Positions 33,468-43,785 of a stretch of 64,000 nt of DNA are shown here, piece after piece. Made by a program: the position numbers and the translations under genes. Numbering within the stretch: the first letter of the stretch is position 1; each line of letters opens with the position of its first letter. The DNA comes from Blepharisma japonicum. Taxonomy: Eukaryota; Ciliophora; Heterotrichea; Heterotrichida; Blepharismidae. The notes beneath the pieces were generated by a model. The model saw nothing but the letters and a program-made list of their open reading frames with translations, did no database searches and was not told the DNA's origin. The stretch lies in contig CATKHK010000014.1 in assembly GCA_949751835.1 (NCBI GenBank), positions 248,001-312,000 of the forward strand, written 5' to 3'.

Positions 33468-34775
33468 ATGAAACTGGAGGCCTACCAAAAGTGACAAATC
33501 TTTATATTTGCCATCTCGTATCTATGCATCGCAGGAAGACACTCTTGCTTAGAAGGCTGGTTCATGGTTAAATCCGATGTAAATGAAGATCTTAATTTTT
33601 CCGGAACCTGACTTGGAGCTATGGACTCAACTTACTTATTTTGTTACGCTATAGGGAATTATATAAGCGGAGTTCTTGGAGATTTATTTCCTATCCATAT
33701 CGTTGTTCCTAGCGGAATGATCTTAGGAAGTCTATGCTACTTCATTATAGTATTTCTAGGATATGCAAACTATGGCAACCCATATATCTTTGTCATTTTA
33801 TTTGGAATCATAGGTTTTTCTTTATCTACAGTTTGACCTTGTACGGTTTCTTTAATGGGTCATTGATTCTCAAGAAAAAACACAGGAAAAGTTTTAGGCT
33901 TATGGAGCTCAAATTCTCAAGTCGGAAATATTTTGGGTGCTCAAATAGCCTCTATTATTCTATCTCTATTAAATGTTTCATGGGAGACTGTTATAATTAC
34001 AACTACAATTTTTCTGCTATCTATTGGAGTTATTTTTTTCTTCACTGTAAAAGAAAGGCCTGACCCAAAATGGTTGCAAAATCAACAAGTTTTATTAGAT
34101 GATGAAAAAGATAGCAGCAGCCAAAAGCAGCCTTCACTTTCTTTTATTCAAGCCTGGATGCTCCCAAGAGTTGCAGTCTATGCACTGACTTATGCTTGCG
34201 TTAAATTGCTTAACTATTCTATGCTCATGTGGTTGCCTTTTATATTAGATAAACACATCAATGTTAACAAAAACTTAATAGGTGCCATGGCAAATTTATA
34301 CGATATTGGAGGCTTGATAGGTGGTTTTATTTTTGGATGAATTACAGATAGGCTTGGCTATAGAGCTCCAACTATTTGCTCAATGCTTTTAGGAGCACTG
34401 CCTATTTTTGGGATAATTCAGTTGATGACTCCAAGCACTTGGTGGATGTTCTTTTTCATTACGTTTTTATTAGGATGCCTTGTGAGTGCTTCTGATAATT
34501 TAATTTCAGGAGCAGTTGCTATTGATCTTGGAAGAGGAGAAAGTAGCATTGGAAAAGACGAAAACGCTATTGCTAAAGTTACAGGAATTATAGATGGCAC
34601 TGGGGCTCTAGGTGCAGCAAGTGGGCAGATTTTTATTGGCTACCTATCAGATATAGATTGGAGTTTTTTATTTGCTTTTATGCTTTTAGTAAACATCTGC
34701 GCAGTCAGCTTACTAGTGAAATATGCAATAACAGACACAAGAAGACTGAAGAAAGAAAGAAAAAATAGTAGTTAA
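33468..34775 (+). CDS. SLC37-family MFS transporter
   Basis: 435 residues read through five TGA (Trp) codons; the frame is continuous from the ATG at 33468, with IFIFAISYLCIAGRHSCLEG as the first membrane segment. About twelve hydrophobic helices are visible. The motif GNYISGVLGD (MFS loop 2-3, G-x-x-x-D) and the second-half equivalent GWITDRLGYR place it in the MFS; the overall pattern (GTWLGAMDSTYLFCYAIGNY, then GHWFSRKNTGKVLGLWSSN) matches the SLC37/OPA organophosphate antiporters. The predicted role is sugar-phosphate/phosphate exchange, probably at the ER. Shorter than human SLC37A3 but complete. Confidence 0.9.
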
Positions 34776-34832
34776 CTCACATAATAATTATTATCTTTTC
34801 TCTAATAAAATCAGCTTTAAATAGCCCATAAA

Positions 34833-35681
34833 ATGACTTCAATAAAAGTTGAAAACCTGAGAAGAGACCCACTGTACACTGCCCAGCAATATCCAAATTT
34901 TATGAAAAGAAAATCATTGCTAAGAAAAACCTGAAACAAGCCAAGATCTCTAAATTGTTCTTTTGATACCAATTCAGCCCCTTACCCATCTCAATCTGAA
35001 ACTCCAGCACAACTGATTATTGAAAGCAATGGAAGAGTTATAAAGAAACCAAACTTACTACTTGATTATGTATGGGAGCAATCTTCTGCTTATGACGATT
35101 CGATTGACAAGCAATCAAAGTTTATGAATTTATTACCACAAGATGCATTGATTGCAAATGGGAGTTATCACCAATCAGCTTTTCCTCGCTCGCCTTTAAG
35201 TGGAGACTGAATTGATAAGAATTCAAATCGACGCTATAAATGCCTGTCACCGATTAAAACAAAAGTAAGATCCAAAAAAATAACTTCTGGGGAGGACATC
35301 AAAGGAAAAAGATACTCCAATTTACAGCTATTTTTAAATCAAGAAGAAGCAAAAGTTATTTGCAATAAGTGCGGAAATTCAAAATGCCAATGCAAAGTAA
35401 TAGATGAAGTCTGCGAAAAAAATTCAGAATTTCTTACAGAAAGAATGAAAAAGTTTGAAGAATTGAGAAAAGAAATAAAGACATCAATTGTTTTATATAA
35501 TGTCCAGGTGCCAATTAAAGAAGAAGAGAGAGCACAAACGGTGTCTTTGAAAAAGAAAATTGATAATTATGCAAAAACAAGACAATTGTTTGAGACAGTG
35601 AAAATTCCACGATATGAAGAAGGAACTGTATTTGGGACTACTTTGACACTCCATAAGAAAAATAAAAGCGAAAGCACTTAA
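34833..35681 (+). CDS. unknown protein with Cys cluster
   Basis: 282 residues, two TGA as Trp. The N-terminal 200 residues look disordered and Ser/Pro/Lys-rich. A compact Cys motif follows, CNKCGNSKCQC (C-x2-C-x4-C-x-C), which may bind zinc. The C-terminus is helical and charged (MKKFEELRKEIKTSIVLYN, then EEERAQTVSLKKKIDNYAKT). It lies 57 bp after the SLC37 stop on the same strand. Family not recognised. Confidence 0.75.
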
Positions 35682-35817
35682 ATATTAAAACTAACAATTT
35701 TGCATTTAATTAGGATATTGTTCTTGACAAAATTATCACCTATTTTATCGATAAATTAATCATATAAGTTTCGCCATTTAACAACAAAAATTGATTATTT
35801 ATTCCACAAGAGTAACT

Positions 35818-36783
35818 ATGAATAAAAAAGAGCTTTGAGTCCTTGCTCCATTAACAGTTGCTATAGTTGCCGTAAGCTCAGCAGCTACTGCATTTGATGA
35901 AATAACATCAGTTTCTGCATTTATGAAAGCTTCATGAAGGTTGCAAGTTACAGCGACATTTCAACTTATCCCCTTATCTTACGAGTGCTATAAGAATTGA
36001 AATGGTGTTCTTGATATGTGAAAAATTAATTGGCGTTTAATTGCTCTATCAGGCCTCTCTTTATCCCTTCACTTTACTTTATGATGCTGAAGTTTGGAAT
36101 TGACATCAATGGCTCATTCACTTTTATTTGTATGTACTTCGCCTTTGATTATTGTTGTGGTGTATTTGGTTTTATGTAAGCCAATTCATATCAAAGAAAT
36201 CATCGGCGTCATTGTTGGCTTTGCCGGACTTGCTTTGACAATACTTGAAACTACACAAGGTGGGGATGCTACATGATATGGAGATTTAATAGCTATTGTT
36301 TCAGCTATGGCTGTGACACTTTATTTCTTTATAGGAAAAGCAATGACGAAACAAAAAATTTCAATTTGAGCTTATTTAACACCGGTCAATTTTCAAGCTG
36401 CAATTTGGTCTTATGCTCTTGCACTGCTAATAAATAATGAAGATCCAGGGCACTTTGCTCAATGAATTTATACAAGTGATTGAGTGTGGGCTTTGTATTT
36501 AGGAATTGTTCCTGGGATTATTGGGCATGGAATACTTAACGCTTTATTAAAGCATGTGTCTGTGCTTATTATAACAGTTTTTGTGAATTTTGAGCCAATT
36601 ATTGGAACATTTATTGGATGGCTTGCAGGCTTGCAAGGACCTCCCGGAATTTTTACTTATATTGGTGGAGCGATAGTGGTAATTGGAAATATTATTGTTA
36701 CCCTTGCAGGGCAAAATAAAGAAGGTGTAGGTGATGAAATAGAAAATCAACAAATTGCTTCTTCTGAGAGAGAAGAAGTATAA
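35818..36783 (+). CDS. DMT/EamA-type membrane transporter
   Basis: 321 residues, with many TGA codons as Trp inside membrane helices. About ten hydrophobic segments are visible in two EamA-like halves (LTVAIVAVSSAATAFDEI to TSPLIIVVVYLVL, and GDLIAIVSAMAVTLYFFIGK to VIGNIIVTLAGQ). Features of the drug/metabolite transporter superfamily include the FEPIIGTFIGWLAG helix near the end and GHGILNALLKH. The C-terminal tail is acidic and cytosolic. The substrate cannot be told from sequence. Confidence 0.85.
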
Positions 36784-37030
36784 TTTTTATTTAATTTTAA
36801 AAATTTGCATAATGGCCACTTTTTTAGATAATTATTACAAAAGGGCTTGCTTCCTTATAATAAACAAACGCAATAAGTTGCATAATATTACGAAAGCTGA
36901 TCATGTGTCAATTGTTTTTATTTCTCGACTTACATAACATTTTAAATGTTTGATTATTATCTGTGATGGATAAAAAAACATGATTTTTTATGATATTTCA
37001 AATTTAATATAATTAAATACTATAGAATCC

Positions 37031-37798
37031 ATGTGGGCAAAAGAAATATTTTTGGGAACAAAAGATAGTCTAAATTATTTTCAAGCAGCAAGAATACTGA
37101 TGCGGTCAAAAGATATTCACAAGCCATTAATCTTATCAGTCTGCTGAACTGGTTTTGTATTTCTCGGATCATTGCTTTGTTTCAACTACATTTTAGATCC
37201 CCTCTTGCAGATCTACCCAAGAATTGAAAGGCTTTTTACAATTTTTTACTACATTTTATGGCTATTTCCTTTATACTCCATTTGCTTTATCCTTAACACA
37301 TTTTGCTATGCCGATATAGCCCTTTCTGCTTTTCAGCAAATTCATGGGCAGCCAAAAACAACGGCTTTATCATTATCAAGAAGAATTGCATATGAAGTTC
37401 ATAGAGGATTAATTATAGGGATTTATATACTGGAAAGTACATTTATATCACTACTTCCTTTTTCAGAAATTTTAGATTTATTTTTACTGAGTTGGCTTTA
37501 CTCGTTTTATTGCTTTGAGTATAGATGGGTGCTTGAAGGAAAAACTATTAACCGCGAAATTTCTATAATCGAACACAATTCTTTGTATTATTTTGGATTT
37601 GGGCTGCCTTTTGCGCTGATTACGTTTTGGTTTCCAGGTCTGATGGGTAATGGATTATGGCTATTGATTTTCCCAGTCTTTATGGTCACGGCACTTATTT
37701 CTAAGCCACCATCAGAAAAGCACTCTTTAAGAATTCCACTTTTTAAATTAGCTCACAAAGTATCAAGTAAATTAGAGATATTTCTGTTTAAAAAGTAA
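37031..37798 (+). CDS. EI24/EPG-4-like ER membrane protein
   Basis: 255 residues, one TGA as Trp (LSVCWTGFVFL). Five or six hydrophobic segments. The conserved EI24 block is present: CFEYRWVLEGKTINREISII then EHNSLYYFGFGLPFALITFW, equivalent to the W...IE.NW.YFxGFGxPL region of EI24. EI24/EPG-4 is an ER protein needed for autophagosome maturation and linked to p53-induced death in animals. An autophagy role here is by homology only. Confidence 0.88.
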
Positions 37799-37918
37799 TA
37801 GAATAACTTGTTTTGTCATAATTTAAGATAGATTGAAAATAAAATTCTATAAATATTTTCTGTAGCAAAATTATTTTTAATCATAATTTATCATAATAAA
37901 AAATTGCAGATCGATATA

Positions 37919-40795
37919 TTAATTAATTACATTTGAAGGACAAAAATACTGTGGAATTGTACATTCACTTTCTACTTTATCAATATCATTCAGGCACCGA
38001 TTAAGAGCTTCCGGATCATTATAGAAGCAATCCAGCATAGGAGATCCAAACACTTTTGCAGGGTTTGAGTAATTACTCCATGGAGATTTATTTTTCTTAA
38101 CGGGCCAAGGAGAGCTTGGTCTTTTCCTCAAATGTTTCAATAGGATATTTCTTATATTTACGCAGTATTCTAAGTCGGAAGCCCCATTTATTGAGGATAA
38201 TGTTACCGTTCCCCTTTTTTCTGATGCTAAAACAGCGTTAGGCTTTTCTACACACTGTTTATATCATCCGTTGAGAAGACCATGGACATAATAAGAAGAA
38301 TATTTCTTCTTATGGATTGCTTTGCTTACTTCTTCAGCTAAACTTTTAGCGACTTCGCATGGGTGAATTGTGATTAAATCAGATTCAAATGATCTGTATT
38401 TGTTTTCTTTGTAAAAAGTTTGCGTAAAAGCAATTAGATGAAGCACATCAGCAATTCCTGCGCCGATTCAGCGAGTTGGTAGATCAATCCTTAGTTTGTC
38501 ACGAATTTTCAAGAGCTGTCTTCTTGCAGGATTCAGATCATAAATGTCTTCGCACAATAAATCAAGAATATTTAGACTATATTTCTGTTGAAGCTCTAAT
38601 AGCTGATTTTTAACAGATTTTGATTCATTTCCCCAAATATACTCTAAGGCCTGCTCTGAAGTCAACACTCGAATTGGCATATGCAAAGAAGTTTTGCTCA
38701 TGCAATAATTAATTTTATCGATAGTGATTGCAAGGTTTTGAAGTCGCGCATCTAGAGCAATTTTCTTTTCAATTTCGTTGCCCAATAAATTTATTTCTAG
38801 ATCAATGTCTCTCACTGTTAAAGAAATCCAGACTTTCAGTCATTCAGGAGATTTGCTTAGGATTGCGCTCCGAATATGATATTTATTGCAAATTTCTAAA
38901 TCTTCATTAGAAAACTGCCTATAGCATGCTTTAATGATTGAGCTTTTTCTGTGGAGAAAAGAAAAAGAGTAGCCTGAATTGGAAGAATTTTGAGCAAATG
39001 CCAAATAGTAACCGCGGCATATAGAAGAGGAACATAAGCATACGCTTTGCAAGTGCTCTTCTTTACTTTCAGTGAATGAATTATAGTCAAAAGTAAGCTC
39101 ATCTAAGTACGAAATATTGCTCAAAGCATATATCCCTATAGTGTATTTCCCTCCAGAAATCATTGTCACAGTTCCACAATTTGGAGAGCAAGAATGGCTT
39201 AGTCTGCTCCCAAAACTCCCTTTTACAATGGGATCAATAATTAATACATCATATCCTTCAGGGTCATCATAATGACGTTCTAGCATAATATTATAGAAAT
39301 CGGGGACACTTTCGGTTGTATTTGCATTGCTTTTCATTGAATTATTGAAATGCTTAATTACGTCTTGCTTTTCAAATCACAAAGCTGGGGAATAAAGTTC
39401 TCCTATATATTCTACTATCAAAGAATTTCTAGAGATCCCTTCTTTTCTTAGGCAGAAAACGCCTGTCCCTTTAGGATGGATTTTAAATACTGATAATGCT
39501 GCTTCGCTTCCGATTATTTCTGTAATACTATCTATAGCATTGAGAAGCCCTTGAGAATATCTTTTATGCCTAAGAGTAAAAATGTTGTCTCTGTCATTTA
39601 CAATAAATTTTAATGATTCTCTAATATCTCAGTTGTTTGATGCAACTGAGTTTATAGCTTTAGGGAGAATTGTACCAATAAAATAATAAGACTCTGCAGT
39701 GATAGGATGCATAATATATCCAAGTATACTTCTATAGGTGTATACATCAAACCCTCAAGAGGGCTTTTCAATGACGTCTAGTCCTAATTTTGGTCCTTGA
39801 GATTTTGAGAGTTGCCTATTCAGGCAACGATCAGACAAACATTCGCAATCATCGCTGCATTCAACTTTCTGCTTACGGTCAGAGTTTTCTGAGATTCATG
39901 TTCCTGACCTTAAGTCATAAGGTCCAAGAGTATCAAATGAATCACAATCAATCCCATTGCAATGCCCCTTCTTAGATGTTTCCAATCTTTTATAAGTTTC
40001 TCCATTGTCTAATGTTGCATAGTCCTCTATAGTCTCATATTTTCTGCTTGGGTACTCACCTTTGAACCATGGTCCATTTACCCTTGCTGCATGGTAATTT
40101 ACTTTTATGGCTTCATTTCAATCAAGAAGCACTGACGCTCTTATTTTTATATTAGATTCCTCCAATACTTTCTCTGCCTCTTTTCAAAATGCCTTGATAT
40201 AGATCCTTTCAAGATCTGACTGTGTACGTAGCATCTTATTTTTGATCAAGGTTTCTAAATCTTTCTTTACCTGCCTGACTGAGTAGTATTTATTAGTAAT
40301 AACATTATGCCTATAAATATAATCTAAGCTCGTGATTTTATTTTCATCATACTCCTCTAGATCAGTTACATATTCTGGCTCATTTTCTTCAATGATATCA
40401 TAGCTCTCTTCAAAAAATACTTCTTTATAAGAGAGCCTGAGTTTTTTCATAGGAATTCCAAGATCATTTTTATTTATAATAATAACCAATGGATTGTCTC
40501 CAGCAATATCTTCACAAGTCATAGTTTTTTTATTTATAATCTCCTTGATTATTTTTTGGTAGTTTTTGTGCGGCTTCTCTCGAAAATATCGAGCAGAATC
40601 ATCAATTTTTGCCACTTCCTTGAACATTTGCTCAATCTCGCCATATGAAGATGGCGCTCTAACTGCTGGCAAACTGAATGTTGCCTGTAGCTTATGGCGC
40701 TTCTGACTCTTTTTAATGCAATTGGGCTTAAATCCGACTTGATTCGGCAGATTGTGGGAATTGCCTTCACATGAATTTCTTGCAATTTCCAACAT
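37919..40795 (-). CDS. ATXR3/SDG2-like SET-domain histone methyltransferase
   Basis: 958 residues, one uninterrupted frame with about a dozen TGA (Trp) codons. The start MLEIARNSCEGNSHN (40795) is preferred over a Met 19 codons upstream. The central part has a Cys-rich pre-SET-like segment (CNGIDCDSFD, then ECSDDCECLSDDCLNRQL). The SET domain runs from about residue 430: GTGVFCLRKEGI, SLIVEYIGELY, SRLSHSCSPNCGTVTM, LTFDYNSFTESKEEH and post-SET CLCSSSICRG. The SHSCSPNC, FDYNSFTESKEE and SSSICRGYYL motifs match the plant ATXR3/SDG2 type (H3K4 trimethylation) rather than Set1 or Ash1. About 360 C-terminal helical residues follow. Methylation of H3K4 is inferred. Confidence 0.9.
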
Positions 40796-41346
40796 ATTTA
40801 TATATATAAATGAACGAGATAATAATAAAAAAGCCTGGCAATTTGAAAACATGAAGTATTTCAAGTTTTAAAGAAAATTAGCCATAATTTTTATTTATCA
40901 TAGTGAAATTGTTTTAGTTTCTATTTTTTTACTAATTGGATTATTAGCTGTTAACTTAAGATAAAACCAATACCCTAAGTTATTTTATTTTGTCCTAACC
41001 ATAATGGCTATGAATGAATTAATATATTTTTTTGCCTTTCTAATTATTACTATAAGTATTAATTTTTCATTAGTATAAGAAATTTAAGGAAAAAAGGTAA
41101 ATTTAATTTATAGGGTGGAGTTGTTTGTTTTTGCTGAAAAAATACACCTTATATGCTATTGAATGGTATTACCTTTATTTATAATGAAAAGTTAAACCTA
41201 TTTGCAATATTTTAAATTCTAATGTAAGTTTGCCTTTTGAAGTACCATCTTCTGAAACTCTAAAAATTATATTCTAAGAGTTTTTATTTTGCTATATTAT
41301 CTGCTATATATAATAAATTCGTCAAATGTTTTATTACACATAAAAT
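40796..41346. other. 551-bp gene-free interval
   Basis: AT-rich; no gene seen between the divergent SET gene and the prohibitin remnant. A single ccctaa at about 40974 is not a telomere repeat. Confidence 0.5.
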
Positions 41347-42173
41347 ATGTATCAGGCATTTCTTAAAATGCAAACAACATAGGCGGTTTCTTGCTATTTT
41401 GATCAACCATTCTAGGAAAAAAGTTTGTTTACTATGTGGGCGGTGGAGAACGAGCTTTAGTATTTGATTGCTTCAAAGGTATCAAGCCTGATGTTTTCGG
41501 TGAAGGAATTCACTTTTTTATCCCATTCATCCAGTGGCGAATTTTTTTAGAAATAAGAATAACTGTACAAGCAATAAACTCTAAGAATTACTTAAGACAG
41601 GACTAAAGATCTCCAAATGGTTAATATTGATCTCAGATTTTTATATAGGCCAGATCCCTTATTTCTCCTATCAATTTACCTAAGCTTAGACAAAGATTAC
41701 GATGAGCGTATTTTACCATCAATTATTAATGAAATTTTAAAATCAATCGTAGCTCAGTACAATGCAGAGCAGCTACTAATTCAAAGGGAGCAAGTTTCAA
41801 AAGAAATAAGGGAAGGCTTACACAAAGGGCTAACGAATTTCACATGATACCTGACGATGTCTCTATAACACATTTAAATTTTGGGGAGGATTTTACAGCT
41901 GTTTGTGAACAAAAGCAAGTGACTCAACAAGATGCTGAAAGAGCAAAATTTTTAGTTATGAAAAGAGAACAAGAAAGGATAGCTTCAATTATAAGAACTG
42001 AGAGAGAAGCTAAATCCGCAAAGCTTGTATCTGAAGCAATAAAAACATACGGTAGCTGACTGCTAGAAGTCTGAAGAAATGAGGCAGCTAAGAATATTGC
42101 AGAAAGTTTATCAAAATCTGAAAATGTCACTTATTTGCCGGCGGAAACGCAAATTTGCTTAATATCAAATTAA
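41347..42173 (+). pseudogene. prohibitin with several frameshifts
   Basis: End-to-end prohibitin homology is readable only by switching frame. The N-terminal part (GGGERALVFDCFKGIKPDVF, then GEGIHFFIPFIQWRIF) is out of frame with the nearest ATGs (41347, 41368). The middle (TKDLQMVNIDLRFLYRP, then DYDERILPSIINEIL) needs another frame change near 41585-41605. The last third (DDVSITHLNFGEDF, QVTQQDAERAKF, TYLPAETQ) needs one more at about 41842. No GT...AG 15-16-nt intron fits these joints, unlike every other gene here. The lesions look like single-base losses, mostly of A. Either a recent pseudogene or assembly indels. A functional copy should exist elsewhere. Confidence 0.8.
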
Positions 42174-42214
42174 ACTAATTTTGATTTAATTAATTGAAAT
42201 AATTATAATGAATA

Positions 42215-43132
42215 ATGCCATTTGATAATGATTGGAAAGACCGAGAATCAAGGTTCGACTTTGTAGTTATTAGTATTTTAGTATCAGAATTTGGTATTGT
42301 CTTCTTATTTTTAGCCGGGTGCATAATTAAGCTCAAACAAAAAGGTGGGTGAAAGATGAGGAAAATTATGCTGCTAATTTATCTCGGAATGACGACATGC
42401 CTATTAAGGATTTTACTTATGCTTGATTTTTGGCTTTATTACTCACAGATGATATCAGATATATTACTCTTTTTAGCTCCAACTCCTTTATTTAGCTGTG
42501 GCTGCGTTCTCATTCTTATGTGGTAATTTTTATATAGAGTTGAACTTTTTCTTGTCATGTCCTGCAACTATGAAATCCCATTCAAACTTTTTGTCTACTC
42601 TAAATGCAAAATCATGCTGACTTTTGTAAACATTTTAGCATATGGCTCAATAATAATTTTTGCTATATTAGGATATACCATGTCTGAATTTAATTTTGGG
42701 ACATCAATGAGGCTTCTCCATGCAAGTATTTCTTTGTTTTTATTATGTGGATTTATGATATCTGGGGTTATTTTGGCAGGGAGGGTAAAGCAAATGACGT
42801 TGGAGAGGCCTTACAAGCTAATAAAATGAATAGGGGTTGCTGTACTAGCTTGCAGTGTCAGATGTGCTTCTTATGGAATTATGGCAGTTGATGGAAGCAT
42901 GTGGGGATTGCTAAATACAACATATGGATGAGGGATAAGTGTCTTAATTGATTTTAACCTCGTAGAGATATGTCCTATCCTTGTGTTCTTGAAAGCTTGA
43001 AGAATAGCCGAATACTATTCTAGTGCCACGAACAGTGAAATTGATATGGATAACGATTTATCATCCTTAAAAAGGTTTGTATCTGGTGAGTTCTCTGATT
43101 TTTCCAATACAATTGATATTAAAGAATTTTAA
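42215..43132 (+). CDS. seven-transmembrane protein, unknown
   Basis: 300 residues after removing a 15-nt intron (42523-42537). The junction itself creates a TGA Trp codon (TG before, A after), giving LMWVELFLVMSCNYEIP. Seven hydrophobic segments are visible, beginning VISILVSEFGIVFLFLAGCI and ending with the helix around VEICPILVFLKAWRI. A short acidic tail follows (NSEIDMDNDLSS). No signal peptide. The pattern recalls 7TM families such as THH1/TOM1/TOM3 or a GPCR-like protein, but I cannot assign one. Confidence 0.85.
42523..42537 (+). other. 15-nt intron splitting a TGA Trp codon
   Basis: gtaatttttatatag, phase 2. After splicing, TG+A forms a UGA codon read as Trp. It removes an in-frame TAA. 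Confidence 0.88.
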
Positions 43133-43165
43133 TTAATATAAATACCTTAAGGGGCCTTATAAATA

Positions 43166-43606
43166 ATGTCTAAGTCAGCAAGCCACCAAACTGGAGAATT
43201 TGAAGTCGAAGCAATTATTGACTCTAAGGTTAAAAAGGATGGCTCAAAGCTTTATTTTGTGAAATGAAAAGGCTATTCTGAAGAAGAATCTACTTGGGAG
43301 CCCATTGAGCATTTAGAGCATTGCAAAAAAGCTATCGCGGAATATGAAAAAAATCATAGGGCGAAGAAAACTGCAAGAATCATAGAAAAAAGGCAAGGAA
43401 GCTTAGAAAAAGATGATAAAATCAAAAGTTTGGTGCAGATTATATACGATCCTGAAAGAAATGAGGCTATGGTAGAAGTGGAATGGCAGGAGCCAAATCT
43501 GTACAATGGCTTTTATTCTGTTGTGGAAATGCATAAATATTGTCCGAAAGAAATGTGCGAACTGTATTTGAAAAATCTGTCTTTTACTTATCAAATAAAT
43601 TCTTAA
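43166..43606 (+). CDS. HP1-like protein (chromodomain + chromoshadow)
   Basis: 146 residues; ATG 43166 lies 33 bp after the previous stop. The chromodomain is at residues 11-60: GEFEVEAIIDSKVKKDG, then LYFVKWKGYSEEESTWEP. The cage aromatics are F (usual Y), W of VKW (encoded by TGA) and Y of GYS. A basic hinge (KNHRAKKTARIIEKRQG) leads to a chromoshadow-like domain (IKSLVQIIYDPERNEAMVEV, then VVEMHKYCPKEMCELYLKNL). HP1 binds methylated H3K9/K27 and dimerises through the shadow domain. In ciliates such proteins act in heterochromatin and in DNA elimination. Complete and compact. Confidence 0.92.
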
Positions 43607-43785
43607 TTTTAAGGTTTAACTATCAGCAATCTTTATATTTTTCCATCTTTTAAAAAATTCTATTAGGTTTTAGTCAATATTGAACAAGCCTTTACGAAAG
43701 CTCTCGATGAAACTTCATATATGCAAAATAAAAGAATTCATCATTTTTGTGAATTGTTAGATTATTTTTAATTTAATGTTTTTAT

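Noticed and set aside
36755-36937. 60-codon plus-strand frame overlapping the end of the DMT transporter
   Set aside because: Overlaps the transporter in another frame, with no domain or supporting context.
40973-40978. Telomeric repeat (ccctaa)
   Set aside because: Single copy inside a spacer, not tandem and not at a contig end.
41347-42173. Euplotes-like +1 programmed frameshifting in the prohibitin
   Set aside because: One junction (GAC TAA A) would fit, but the other junctions need shifts in different directions and are not at TAA/TAG, and no other gene here needs frameshifting.
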